Part shown: positions 44,001 through 48,895 of the stretch, in pieces | Numbering within the stretch: the stretch's first letter is position 1 | Layout: each line of letters opens with the position of its first letter | Assembly: GCF_003589595.1 (NCBI RefSeq) | Contig: NW_020653333.1 | Location: 1,522,611 to 1,586,610, forward strand | DNA from: Hyposmocoma kahamanoa | Taxonomy: Eukaryota; Arthropoda; Insecta; Lepidoptera; Cosmopterigidae | Reading direction: 5' to 3' | DNA length: 64,000 nucleotides | The notes under the pieces: model-generated | What the model was told of the DNA's origin: nothing | What the model saw: the letters and a program-made list of their open reading frames with translations, nothing else | The model's database searches: none | Translations under genes and position numbers: made by a program

Positions 44001-45435
44001 GGAAATAGGAAACAACGACGGTACCGCAAACACTCAGAGATAATAGAGAGTTAAAGTTAGTTTTTTTACTTTGATCCGCCCGAATCAAGTACGAAAGAAA
44101 TAATAATTTGTTTCAATGTACCAACAACAAACAATATTTGTTGCAGTGTAATTTTAAGTAAAAATTACAATATGTCAAGGAGATAGAAAATGAAATGATA
44201 AAGATAAATGTAAATCACCCCAATTAATTGATTCGTAAAACGGAATATTTATCCATAGAGATTTACACCACAGAATCGATAAATCGAATCGGCTATCAGG
44301 TATCTCGCGTCAATATGAGTGCATACACCTTGTATGCTTTCTTTTGTTTTGAGCTTTGCGTGATGTTTTTGGAGTAATGTTCAAATTTCATTTCGGTGCT
44401 GTTGATTTTATGATTAGTTGTCGCCTGTTTGCTCGTGTGTTGTTGATTTGTTAATTTGTCGTGTACTTTTTAGTATATATATATTTGATTTTCTTTTCTG
44501 ATGCCTTTTCATTACGTTTTTGATTTGTTCTTAAATTATTGTCCCTGTTTTCCTTACAAGTTATCTCGATAAGATATTTAAATCGATATTTTCTTTATTC
44601 GATTTTACGTCACTACATCGCTAGAAACTTTAAATATCGAACGTCAATGTACCTACCCTGGTATATGAAATGAACTTTACTAATTTTCATACAATATCTA
44701 GTCTGCAAAAGCGGCGTGCGCGTGACGCGACCGTGGCGCTGAGGCTGCGCTTCGAAATATTAGCGGGCTTTACATTGAGCGTGCGTGTAAAGACGTTGGA
44801 AGGAAAAGAGAAAGACTTAGAAAGTCTATCCTTTGTTATTAGCCTTTACACGGACGCTCTTTCCGATATAACAAAAACGTACACGAGCTATCGCGCGCGA
44901 AAGAACGTTAGCTTAAAAAAATAATGAAACATAATCGGGCACGGCTGCGTGTGCAGGATTTCCCGCGCTAAAGGGGCTAAAGTATGAAAATTAGTAGTGG
45001 AGCAGCTACAGCGCCACTATAGCGCTTCTACAAGCATTATAGTGGCGTTAATCTAATTTGGAGGCGCTCTGATTGCCGAAGAAGGTTTTTTTAAGGTCAG
45101 GAAATTATGACTGGCTACTAGAGTGAGAAATGTAAACATAGGATTCATGGCGTGACTCGAAGAGATATAATAATTGCAAGTTGGAAAGAAATAACACAGC
45201 GATATAATGTGAAAAATGATATACCTAGTAGTAACAACAGAGACGGATAATCAAAGATTGGCAAACTTTAGGTTGACTTTGGCTTCCGAGTACGTGCAAA
45301 AGTACTCTCACCACTTTATAATACTCGAATACATAATGCATTTACCTCTCTTATGTCTATTTTCCCGTCCTGATTATCGTCGTAGGCTTCCATGAAACAT
45401 GCTTTCAGCTCCTCCATCATCGAATCTGACACAGA
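16907..45435 (-). CDS. Cbp53E: Calbindin-32 (six-EF-hand Ca2+ buffer), 9 exons, N-terminus missing
   Basis: Cytosolic neuronal and muscle calcium-binding protein of the calbindin/calretinin/secretagogin family. Nine minus-strand exons (45346-45435, 43580-43666, 39529-39585, 35102-35185, 33197-33252, 21905-21950, 18604-18660, 18022-18093, 16907-17059) all have AG/GT borders and join in frame to about 233 residues. These track Drosophila Cbp53E (about 310 residues) almost colinearly. EF-hand loops seen: DDNQDGKIDIRE (EF2), DTDGSGYIEADE (EF3), DSNKDGRLQLSE (EF4) and DRDNNGSIENEE (EF5). EF6 is degenerate (EYSSDGKISRKQ, Gln at position 12, Glu at position 1). The motifs LLPMEENFLLLFRFDNPLES and LLPVKENFLCRQVF are diagnostic linkers. 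About 77 N-terminal residues with EF1 are not found in the window, so the first exon(s) lie further right. Introns reach 11 kb and are filled with transposon debris. Confidence 0.95.
17245..17285. repeat. Small perfect hairpin in last intron
   Basis: ATCAATTTTGCCT pairs with AGGCAAAATTGAT (13 bp), then one mismatch, four more pairs and a 5-nt loop. Possible structural or pre-miRNA-like stem, although it is shorter than a typical precursor. The rest of this intron (17060-18021) shows no other feature. Confidence 0.4.
18022..18093 (-). CDS. Cbp53E: Cbp53E exon h (EF-hand 5)
   Basis: 24 codons: DNNGSIENEELRGFLKDLLE then LVKK. Acceptor tttcag/GACA, donor AAG/gtaaat. It completes the EF5 loop. 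Confidence 0.93.
18209..18255 (+). repeat. SINE B fragment
   Basis: GGTGAAGGAAAACATTGTCA and GAAACCTGCACGTCGAAG are the core of the tRNA-derived SINE found more fully at 20985-21262 and 54284-54505. Only about 47 bp remain. The rest of 18094-18603 is unremarkable. Confidence 0.6.
18604..18660 (-). CDS. Cbp53E: Cbp53E exon g (EF5 entering helix)
   Basis: 19 codons: GATKLTKDDIERVFSLYDR. Acceptor tacag/GGTG, donor AGG/gtaaga. The EF5 loop is split across this exon and the next. Confidence 0.93.
18661..19499. other. Intron segment with repeat K
   Basis: AT-rich intron DNA. Repeat K occupies about 19210-19400; nothing else was recognised. Confidence 0.45.
19210..19400. repeat. Repeat K foldback copy
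   Basis: The two halves are inverted copies: GAAACTATTTTTTGGATCG with GCGTATATTTGTTTTTTCAA on the left, mirrored on the right by GTTTGTTTGAACAAATAAAT with AATCCGAGAAATAGTTTC. In the centre CCTTTACAGGTCCC faces ACCTGTAAAGGACC. Related fragments occur at about 9630, 14045 and 14511, so this is a dispersed foldback family. Confidence 0.6.
19500..19511 (-). CDS. Cbp53E: Candidate 12-nt microexon of Cbp53E
   Basis: The minus strand reads cacatag/GAGGGCATCGAG/gtgagtcc. The 12 nt are in phase 0 with both neighbours and would insert Glu-Gly-Ile-Glu between FLCRQVFK and GATKLTKDD. A CTAAC branch-point-like motif and a pyrimidine-rich stretch precede the acceptor. Drosophila Cbp53E as I recall it lacks these four residues, whereas vertebrate calbindins have a short FQGI/FQGM segment at about this place. 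It could be an alternatively spliced neuronal-type microexon. Transcript evidence is needed; chance occurrence cannot be excluded. Confidence 0.45.
19512..20984. other. Intron segment, nothing recognised
   Basis: AT-rich, no coding homology and no repeat with clear ends. A C-rich patch lies around 19980-20040. Confidence 0.4.
20985..21262 (-). repeat. SINE B (tRNA-derived), nearly full length
   Basis: On the minus strand the head reads GTGGGTGCCTAATGGTTTGA (A-box-like) and GTAGGTTCGAATCCGGGC (B box) at 21260-21185. The body has GGTGAAGGAAAACATCGTC, CACGAAACCTGCACG and GGAAAACGTGTGAAGTCC. This body is very widespread in Lepidoptera. A fragment of retroposon A follows immediately at 21267. Confidence 0.75.
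21267..21346 (+). repeat. Retroposon A fragment
   Basis: Internal 80 bp of family A (TAATTTCACCAGCACC through CAGAAATAGGTAAGG), truncated on both sides and fused to the tRNA head of SINE B. Confidence 0.6.
21905..21950 (-). CDS. Cbp53E: Cbp53E exon f (linker after EF4)
   Basis: 46 nt completing the split Lys codon, then LLPVKENFLCRQVFK. Acceptor ttccag/ACTC, donor AAG/gtgagt. It is separated from exon e by an 11-kb intron, the largest here. Confidence 0.93.
21951..24000. other. First part of the 11-kb Cbp53E intron
   Basis: AT-rich. Apart from the foldback at 22340-22474 no element is recognised, and no reading frame resembles a known protein. Confidence 0.4.
22340..22474. repeat. Foldback hairpin element
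   Basis: Left arm TGCAGGCTAACTTGACTATA then ATGCCTCAAATAAAACC faces GGTTTTATTTGGGGCAT then TATATGCCAGTTAACCTGCA. Arms are about 60 bp with few mismatches. Non-coding; transcription through it within the Cbp53E pre-mRNA would give a long hairpin. Confidence 0.65.
24011..24280 (-). repeat. Retroposon A copy
   Basis: Spans most of the unit, from the 3' end (GTAGCAGTGGAGG as read on plus) to the 5' end TCACACATATTATAAAAA. Diverged, with small deletions. Confidence 0.7.
25241..25452 (-). repeat. Retroposon A copy
   Basis: Contains GTTCCGGTTTTGAAGGGTGC, AATTACAGGCACATGAGAC and CGTCCCGTCACTTGATAAT. The extreme 3' end (GCAGTAGAGCTCC) is missing. Confidence 0.7.
25742..26075 (-). pseudogene. Mariner transposase C-terminal pseudogene
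   Basis: The minus-strand translation gives RRIILHHDNARSHTARQTND, then SHPAYNPDLAPCVFYLFPK, and in another frame RFSSPEEAVEEYEKYVSEIV and MKKCINANGEYFEKQ with a stop at 25744-25742. HHDNA and HP-Y-PDLAPC-F-LFP are the second and third catalytic blocks of DD34D mariner transposases. One frameshift and one in-frame stop make it inactive. The N-terminal part and the TIRs were not found. Confidence 0.85.
26151..26598. mobile_element. TIR element F (MITE) carrying a nested retroposon
   Basis: Left end GAGCGGTTACACACGCGCGA faces the right end, which read inward is AAGTGGTTACACACGGTAAC. The interior is rich in CGATGCAATCGCGCG-type palindromes. A cleaner copy lies at 56175-56422. A retroposon A copy (26370-26515) is inserted in it. 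Confidence 0.7.
26370..26515 (+). repeat. Retroposon A, 5'-truncated insertion with target duplication
   Basis: Starts inside the family (TCTCATGTGCCTGTAATTTC), runs to GGAGCTCTACTGCTTCT and ends in an A-run. The flanks share AAATCGCAAGT (26359-26369 and 26516-26526), part of element F. Target duplication, A-tail and 5' truncation together indicate target-primed reverse transcription and fix the polarity of family A. Confidence 0.75.
27020..27195. other. CpG-rich block inside the 11-kb intron
   Basis: About 170 bp with many CG dinucleotides (for example CTACGCATGCGCACCGCGGC and CCGCGCTCCGACCGCGCGGC) in AT-rich DNA. Open frames cross it on the plus strand but match nothing I know. It could be an internal promoter or 5' exon of another transcript, or a MITE core. 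Confidence 0.3.
27443..27526. repeat. AT-rich minisatellite
   Basis: Tandem copies of a unit close to ATATGTATATATAA, about 80 bp in all. Confidence 0.7.
27570..27685 (-). repeat. Repeat L fragment
   Basis: ATCAAAATCGGTTCACAAAT ... GGATCTCCTCCTATTTTGAA GTCGGTG matches, in reverse, the widespread lepidopteran repeat whose other copy starts at 60712 with CTACTTCAAAAAAAGGAGGA. Confidence 0.55.
27945..28197 (-). repeat. SINE D (tRNA-derived)
   Basis: The minus-strand head has CATGGCCGAACGGTTACCAT (A box) and GGTTCCAGGTTCGATTCCCG (B box) at 28195-28140. The tail runs through AAAATTCATCTAAATTGGAT to ACTTTCGCATTTATAATATT, a 3' end shared by many insect retroposons. The pseudo-tRNA does not close into an intact acceptor stem, so it is not called a tRNA gene. 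Confidence 0.7.
28200..29230. other. Intron segment, nothing recognised
   Basis: AT-rich. No open frame here resembles a known protein. Confidence 0.4.
29232..29368. repeat. Long near-perfect foldback hairpin
   Basis: The left arm (CCAGTAGGCTTAGCATGAGC, CCGAAGACAAAAGTTATCTC, AACTGTCAATTTTCTCGCGA) pairs with the right arm over about 65 bp with few mismatches and only a few bases of loop. Looks like a young foldback MITE. No TIR transposon signature beyond the arms. Confidence 0.8.
29478..29800. repeat. Long-TIR repeat family I, copy 1
   Basis: The left part (AAACATCATAAACAACAACT, TTTATTCCGTGACTTTTAAT) is shared with 34658-35010. The right arm (GTTTTTGGTCATGACG...GGTTGTCAGTATTT) is more diverged. 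Non-coding. Confidence 0.55.
29801..30780. other. Intron segment, possible old retroelement remains
   Basis: 30290-30780 is less AT-rich than its surroundings. 30690-30780 (GAGGCTGCTAGTGACGCG ... GGGCCACCATAGTA) resembles 33820-33880, so the two belong to one dispersed repeat, perhaps a LINE 3' region. No protein match made. Confidence 0.35.
30782..31066 (-). repeat. Retroposon A copy
   Basis: Nearly full length: 3' end GTAGCAGCAGAGCTCCTTG to 5' end CGTCCCGTCACTTGATAGTG. An internal segment around the CAGAAATAGG box is diverged. Confidence 0.75.
31070..33196. other. End of the 11-kb intron
   Basis: Mostly unrecognised. 32396-32485 shares TAAATACCGGAAAGTAAAACT...AAAATTAGGTCCCC with 41752-41835 (repeat M). 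A perfect hairpin is at 32507-32547. Confidence 0.4.
32507..32547. repeat. Perfect 18-bp hairpin
   Basis: TAGACTATCTGGGAAAAC, a 5-nt loop, then its exact complement. It sits next to the end of a repeat M copy, so it may be the terminal hairpin of that element. Confidence 0.55.
33197..33252 (-). CDS. Cbp53E: Cbp53E exon e (EF-hand 4)
   Basis: 56 nt: LQVFDSNKDGRLQLSEMA plus two bases of a Lys codon (phase 2). Acceptor tttacag/CTAC, donor CCAA/gtaagt. The loop has Asp1, Asn3, Asp5 and Glu12. Confidence 0.93.
33661..33706 (+). pseudogene. Mariner transposase fragment, 5' part of a split copy
   Basis: Reads VNRIDVVFHHDNTK, matching the second catalytic block of mariner transposases (…VVFHHDNA…). 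It breaks off just where the motif would continue; the continuation is found about 600 bp further on at 34308. Confidence 0.6.
34073..34306 (+). pseudogene. LINE C-terminal fragment interrupting a mariner relic
   Basis: AILRWFGHFERIPPHKAYMD and SGRPVGRSN, then in a second frame DRVRWRQLVPQAKILFGLLS. This is the post-RT segment of non-LTR retrotransposons (LRWFGH-ER...GRPVGRPK...WR). It is frameshifted and has a stop. Upstream bases to about 33710 may belong to the same element. Confidence 0.7.
34308..34430 (+). pseudogene. Mariner transposase fragment, 3' part of a split copy
   Basis: AKPHTSLQSRQELLQLGWDM then, after a one-base shift, SYSPDIALSYFHLFQSL. This matches ARPHTSL-TRQKL--LGWDV...PPYSPDLAPSDYHLF of mariner and continues the fragment at 33661-33706. 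Confidence 0.75.
34658..35010. mobile_element. Long-TIR element, family I copy 2
   Basis: Inverted arms of about 65 bp. The left reads ACTATATTATTAACATCATA then AACAACAACTTTTATTCCAT, and the right, read inward, ACTATATTACTAACATCATA then AACAACAACTTTTGTTCCAT. The arms begin near AACAACCTCG/AACAATCTC. The interior is not coding. The superfamily is unclear because I could not define a target duplication. Confidence 0.7.
35102..35185 (-). CDS. Cbp53E: Cbp53E exon d (EF3-EF4 helices)
   Basis: 28 codons: NFLRDLLKEAKKINDVSEDK then LIEYTDTM. Acceptor ttcag/AACT, donor ATG/gtaaac. Confidence 0.93.
35279..35470 (-). pseudogene. Second mariner relic (transposase C-terminus)
   Basis: The minus strand gives ETEAYFSQFD, a stop, KYFFDGLKKFEYSWSRCIEL and KGDYVKK, the C-terminal block of mariner transposases. 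It is followed by a TIR-like GGACTTATCAAACCGTCCTC at about 35279-35300. The spelling differs from the copy at 25742, so it is a different subfamily. A related terminal scrap (GGTAAGTCCGTCACTTTG) is at 41046. Confidence 0.75.
35676..35976 (+). repeat. Retroposon A, full-length copy
   Basis: One of the best copies: TCTAGTGACGAGACGAACAT at the 5' end through CTTTACCCTTCAAAACCGGA to AAGCTCTATTGCTACTAAA at the 3' end. Confidence 0.8.
35977..37079. other. Intron segment with a 38-bp palindrome
   Basis: Low-complexity T-rich DNA; the long frame at 36441-36767 is biased TTT/ATT and not gene-like. A perfect palindrome lies at 36718-36755. Confidence 0.4.
36718..36755. repeat. Perfect 38-bp palindrome
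   Basis: AAATTTTAAATGTGTTTTA followed directly by its exact reverse complement, with no spacer. Confidence 0.75.
37080..37560. repeat. Repeat J, copy 1
   Basis: Shares more than 400 bp in the same orientation with 47888-48325, including TTTGTTTTGTAATTAGATGT, AATATTTTTGGAATATAC and ACAGGTCAGTTGTTGG. No coding potential or TIR recognised. Class unknown. Confidence 0.7.
37640..37745 (-). repeat. SINE C fragment
   Basis: Matches in reverse the 5' body of SINE C (GTGCTTGTTGCAAATATTTG ... GAAATCTATGAAAACTTT); the tRNA-like part is absent. It sits directly left of the 8-bp-TSD element. Confidence 0.5.
37763..37993. mobile_element. 231-bp TIR element with 8-bp target duplication (copy 2)
   Basis: Same ends as 10072-10358 (CATTGACTTACAA...TTGTAAGTCAATG, 31-bp arms). 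Its own perfect 8-bp duplication is GAAAAGCT (37755-37762 and 37994-38001). The different duplication shows an independent insertion. Non-coding. Confidence 0.85.
38056..38444. mobile_element. 389-bp P-element-type mini transposon
   Basis: Perfect 22-bp terminal inverted repeats beginning CTTAGAATAATAACGCATAG, flanked by perfect 8-bp duplications ATGATGAA (38048-38055 and 38445-38452). Sub-terminal repeats AAGTGAGGCAAAA and TTTTGCCTCACTT also mirror each other. It encodes the start of a THAP domain at 38201-38323. P-superfamily transposases carry an N-terminal THAP DNA-binding domain and make 8-bp duplications, so the assignment rests on two independent signs. Most of the transposase is deleted. 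Confidence 0.85.
38201..38323 (+). pseudogene. THAP-domain N-terminus of a P-type transposase (truncated)
   Basis: 40 codons: MTKCAVNECKNTSAKRKIDT then NITFHKEVTRFNL, ending at a TAA. Cys4 and Cys9 form the C-x4-C half of the THAP zinc site and ITFHKE matches the conserved FHxFP-like box. The C-x2-H half and the rest of the transposase are missing. If expressed it would be a partial, probably unfolded THAP; intact relatives elsewhere in the genome would be the source of mobility. Confidence 0.75.
38960..39060 (-). repeat. SINE E head (tRNA-like)
   Basis: The minus strand reads CAGATGGTTAGAGCGACG (A box) and GGACGTGGGTTCAAGCGCC (B box). The acceptor stem is not complementary as in a working tRNA, hence a SINE or tRNA relic. 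Confidence 0.5.
39081..39305. mobile_element. 225-bp MITE with TAT duplication
   Basis: Ends GGCTCAACTCACACTG and, read inward from the right, GGCTCAATTCACACTG. TAT flanks both sides (39078-39080, 39306-39308). CpG-rich sub-termini. Resembles PIF/Harbinger-like MITEs, but the family is not proven. Confidence 0.7.
39529..39585 (-). CDS. Cbp53E: Cbp53E exon c (EF-hand 3)
   Basis: 19 codons: IWREYDTDGSGYIEADELK, a canonical EF loop with Asp1, Asp3, Ser5 and Glu12. Acceptor cacag/ATCT, donor AAG/gtaagt. Confidence 0.94.
39586..40454. other. Intron segment, nothing recognised
   Basis: AT-rich intron with poly-A runs around 39975-40010. No coding homology. Confidence 0.4.
40455..40748 (+). repeat. 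SINE C copy, with an inverted partial copy before it
   Basis: The plus-strand SINE runs from ACTTTCATAGATTTCTC (40534) through GTGGCTTAGTTGGTATAGCG (A box) and TTGATTCGAATCCGACCGGA (B box) to TTTGTATTAATAATTATAAC. At 40455-40533 the same tRNA-like segment occurs in reverse (GGATTCGAAACGACG...AGACGCTATACCAACTG), so the two face each other. Confidence 0.7.
40750..42280. other. Intron segment with small repeat fragments
   Basis: A mariner-end scrap at about 41046, a repeat M copy at 41752-41835, then the last 20 bp of retroposon A (AGCTCTACTGCTACGAAAAA) at 41838-41857. Otherwise unrecognised. Confidence 0.4.
42285..42480 (-). repeat. SINE C copy
   Basis: Degenerate reverse copy: GATACAAAGATGGAG ... 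CTTACCAACTGAGCTCTTGC ... GTGCTTGTTGCAGATATTTG. A further partial copy follows at about 42645-42745 (CCTTCGATCGGGTTCGAGAC). Confidence 0.55.
42908..42996 (-). repeat. Retroposon A, 5'-truncated
   Basis: Only the 3' 90 bp: from the AGAGCTTCTTGTGAAAGAG region to CAAGCAGTAATGTGACA. Confidence 0.6.
43214..43277. repeat. Loop-less 64-bp palindrome
   Basis: Each arm is 32 bp (CAAATACGTCAAAAATAAT, then GGTTTATCACAT) and the arms meet with no spacer at ACATATGT. Only one mismatch exists between the arms. Confidence 0.8.
43278..43579. other. Intron segment, nothing recognised
   Basis: Nothing recognised between the palindrome and exon b. Confidence 0.4.
43580..43666 (-). CDS. Cbp53E: Cbp53E exon b (linker)
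   Basis: 29 codons, phase 0 to 0: LAQLLPMEENFLLLFRFDNP then LESSVEFMK. Acceptor cgtag/CTGG, donor AAA/gtaagt. This linker between EF2 and EF3 is nearly invariant in insect calbindin-32. Confidence 0.94.
43667..45345. other. Intron segment
   Basis: Mostly unrecognised. 44690-45075 is CpG-richer; ACTAATTTTCATAC at 44677 and its complement near 44985 suggest a degraded TIR element. 45003-45075 (AGCGCTTCTACAAGC...GGAGGCGCTC) resembles 51395-51450 (repeat N), with a local hairpin CGCCACTATA/TATAGTGGCG. Confidence 0.4.
45346..45435 (-). CDS. Cbp53E: Cbp53E exon a (EF-hand 2)
   Basis: 30 codons, phase 0 to 0, beginning SVSDSMMEELKACFMEAYDD and ending NQDGKIDIRE. Acceptor ttacag/TCTG, donor GAG/gtaaat. 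Covers the helix and loop of EF-hand 2. It is the most 5' exon visible. Confidence 0.94.
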
Positions 45436-45579
45436 CTGTAACAAAACAAAATATTTGCTTTTAGTTAACAGCTCATGCGTGTACTAGGTACTATTGGGCA
45501 TAGACCTCCTTTAGTAAAGCAAACCACTGGTGATTGTGATTCCATTTAGAATCTAGAGATTATTGCAACTATGGTAATA

Positions 45580-45800
45580 TTTAATTATTAATACAAATAT
45601 CGAACAGTTAGAAAAAATGTCTTCGATCCGGCCGGATTCGAACCGACGCCTTCTGTGCCAGACGCTATGCCAACTAAGCCATGAAATGAACCAGCGAACC
45701 TCACGAATTTTTCCATGTGCTTGTTTGTCGGATCTTTGTATCTGGTTTTCCACGACTTTTTAGCCGTAGCGCCATCAATGAGAAATCTATGAAAGTATTT
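45580..45800 (-). repeat. SINE C, good copy
   Basis: The minus strand reads ACTTTCATAGATTTCTCATT (head), ATGGCTTAGTTGGCATAGCG (A box), GCGTCGGTTCGAATCCGGCC (B box) and a tail with TTTGTATTAATAATTA. A partial second copy in the same orientation follows at about 45895-46005. Confidence 0.75.
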
Positions 45801-46005
45801 CGTCACCCAGTTAGGTAACTTTACAGCTACCAGCCCTGGCTAGAGATGTCGCTATTAATTGTAATTAAATATGTATTGTATTGATATTCCATTATTTTTT
45901 TGTGAAATTATTACACTAGTTTGTTATAATTATTAATACAAAGAGCGAATACTTAGAAAAAATCCTTCGATCCTGCCGGATTTGAACCGACGTCCGCTAG
46001 TTAGA

Positions 46006-47887
46006 ATGGTAATAGTTGTTATTCTGCGAAAACCTAGTTGCAATGGCAGTTGAGTCTCAATGTATTTATTAAAAAAAATAGAGTGTGACAAATGGCAGTG
46101 ATGGTATTGATTCGTTCAATCACTAATAATCGATGATGCTTTACTAACCGTACCATGGAAATTAATATGCATATTTTAGTTTTAATCACCTATTTAGTAT
46201 TCAAATAAAATATATACAGCATTAGTAGACAACAACGACGTTCTATCGACTCGCCATTGAAGAGCAGAGTACGAAAAATTGCAATGGCAGTTGAATAGTT
46301 TTTTTTTTCTATAATATCAAGTGACGGGACAGACAAGTTGTGCGCCTACTGGTTAGCTACACGCCTGTCCGTAACAATTGCAGTGCCATTAAAAACTTTA
46401 AATCGCAAAGATTTAAGGGTCACCCTGAGATCTAAGTGGACAGTAGTAGTTTGATGGCTAGCCACTGGCAAGTAGTAAACGTACAAAATCCTGTCATTGA
46501 CACTGCATCTACACACAACTGTGAGGATTTAAAATTACTCGACTAAGGGCCCTGGCCCTGGTCCAATGCTCATAGTTTTAAAACTTTTCGAGATCGAGAA
46601 GTATGCATACCTCTATGTTTTTTTTTGTTTCCAGATTTGGTATGTGATGTTTTTTTATTAAAATGTTTAAGATCTTTTTCCTTAAAAAAACTCGTTTGTG
46701 TTCCTTCCTCTTATGATTTCCGGTTGACATGCTCCTTTAAATGTTGTAATCATACGCTCGACAAAACCACGAATGTCGACCCTCATCTCGAGTAATTTGC
46801 CCAAATTGGTACTTTCCTGCCAAAACGTCGTTTTGACAGCGAGCATTTAATATTTTAACAACTTTTTAAACTCATTTCTTTGAACTCTTAATTTTTAATT
46901 TTTTAATTTGTGAAACTCAGGTAGTACTCAATTATAAAAACTCATTATAAAACCGATTTCATTAAAACGTAAAAACGAAAAATCCAGTAAAAAAGGTTCA
47001 AAACCGCAAGACCTGGAATACTTTTTTTTATACAATATTATTTGAAGGCTCGAGAATCTAGGGTAAGAAATAAAATAATATTCTCTAAACTGCTTAGAGG
47101 ATGGAGAAAAATAAAGGAATAGCTAAACTGCGAGTTAACTTTTTACCATGGATCACAAGTCTGATTTTTTCATTATGGCGTTTTGAAATTTTCCGTTTTC
47201 GTGGAGCTAAATGAAAGTTGACGGCCTTTCGTCACTGTTACAGGGCTTCATTCGTATTTCCATATACTTTCTACTAAATGTATGCTGCCTTCGCGAAACT
47301 TTAGCCATACATCCACCTCGTATATTCTTTTTTTTCCAATAATTTAATTTTCTGACATTTTTTCGGGGGAAATTGCTACCGTTATGTCAGGTGGCCATTT
47401 TGAATCTCCCATATACTTTTTAATTACACTGGGTTTATATTTTATTATTAGGGAAAATTGATATATGTTGACAGGTTATGTCAAAAATCGAAGTACTCGT
47501 GTTACTCCGTAGCGTTGAGTATTATTCTGTAATAGGTACACATCAATGGTACGAGAAGTTAGATATTTACTACGACAGACGAATGATATAAGAACGATGT
47601 AAAAAAATTAAATTAATTTTTTTTTATATTTGATTTTTTTTAATTACAGAAAAAAAAAATCAACATATATATTTGAACGTAGCGCAACTAAGTTTTTGAC
47701 ATTTCATTTTAAGACTCGTCTACACTTGCTATGATTTCTTTAATCATAGCAAACAATAAAAAATATTTAAAAAAAACTATGAAGTTGAGAGCCAAGTTCA
47801 CGTTAAGGAACACTCATCGGTAATCGTAGTTAAAGCTAAAATTGTCACTAAGATCCATCTAGTATATAACGAGAATATAGTGAAAAC
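46006..47887. other. Stretch upstream of the visible Cbp53E exons
   Basis: Apart from the retroposon A fragment at 46311-46430, nothing recognised. T- and A-rich low-complexity runs are common. No coding exon resembling Cbp53E EF-hand 1 was seen. Confidence 0.4.
46311..46430 (+). repeat. Retroposon A, 5' half only
   Basis: ATAATATCAAGTGACGGGAC to GCAAAGATTTAAGGGTCACC; truncated at the 3' side. Confidence 0.65.
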
Positions 47888-48325
47888 TGTTCTGCCAAAT
47901 CATTACGATGGCAACTGTGCTCCGTTTGACGGGTGTCGTCAATTGTTTCACTTCAAATCAACCAGCTTAATTTGAGCTTTGCTATGGTAGATGAAAATTG
48001 AAAAATTACATATTTAATATTAATTACCGATGAAATGTGATTCCGTTTGTTTTGTAATTAGATGTTTTGCTGTTTTTCCCATACCAACGATTGGAACAGC
48101 CCCCCGTAGTTAGAGATATTATCTTTATTATAATATATACGGAATATTTTTGGAATATACAAAGACGTACATACAGGTCAGTTGTTGGTGCTGTACTATT
48201 TCTGCTTTCTAATTTGTGATTTTAGTGCAAACGAGAGTTGATATTTAGAAATGAAATAAGGCCCATTTGCCTGAGGAGTTGCCAGAGATGGACGACCCTT
48301 ATTTCGTCTCTATTTCTGGTTATAT
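47888..48325. repeat. Repeat J, copy 2
   Basis: Same orientation as 37080-37560 and aligned through GACGGGTGTCGTCAATTG, GAGCTTTGCTATGGTAG and CGAGAGTTGATATTTAGAAA. By eye clearly homologous but with many substitutions and small indels. Confidence 0.7.
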
Positions 48326-48444
48326 ACTCCATACTTAGATGTAAGTCATTCACTCAATCGTTTAATCTTTTTGAGTTTCTTAGTTGTTACCCTTTAAATT
48401 TATGGCTTTGTAATATTAATAAACTAAATAATAAAATAAACAAC

Positions 48445-48515
48445 CGTACCGGCCTAGTGGTCTGACCGTCTGTGAGGCAGAGAATCGAGGGTTCGAATCT
48501 AAGCTTGCACCTCTT
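48445..48515 (+). repeat. tRNA-like SINE head
   Basis: CCGGCCTAGTGGTCTGACCG (A box) and GAATCGAGGGTTCGAATCTA (B box). No matching acceptor stem, so a SINE head or decayed tRNA. Confidence 0.45.
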
Positions 48516-48590
48516 ATTTACATTAGGCCGGCGTGGAACACAGCTCAAGTACTCTCATAGCAAGAGTAGGCATGTTGGACTATATTTTTT

Positions 48591-48895
48591 TTATAATAGC
48601 AACAGACGGGACGACAAAGTCGTGCGCTACACGCTGATGGTAAGCTACTCGCCTGTCCATAACAGTTGCAGTACCACTCCGAATTTAAATCGCAAAGATC
48701 TGAGGGACACTGCCACTGCGGCTGTCGCCCGGAGACATAAGCTGACAAGTCCCATGTGCCTGTAATTTCACCAGCACCCTTACCCTTCAAAACCGGAACG
48801 CAGTAATGTTAACATTACTGCTTGGCGGCAGAAATAGGTAAGGTGGCGGTACTTCTCTGGACGAACTCTTTCACAAGGAGCTCTCCTGCTACTAA
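48591..48895 (+). repeat. Retroposon A, full-length copy
   Basis: GACGGGACGACAAAGTCG at the 5' end to GGAGCTCTCCTGCTACTAAC at the 3' end, with the CACCAGCACCCTTACCC core intact. Confidence 0.8.

Noticed and set aside
48472..48790. Overlapping frames of 80-97 codons on both strands
   Set aside because: They translate the retroposon A copy at 48591-48895; the same pseudo-peptides recur at the other copies.
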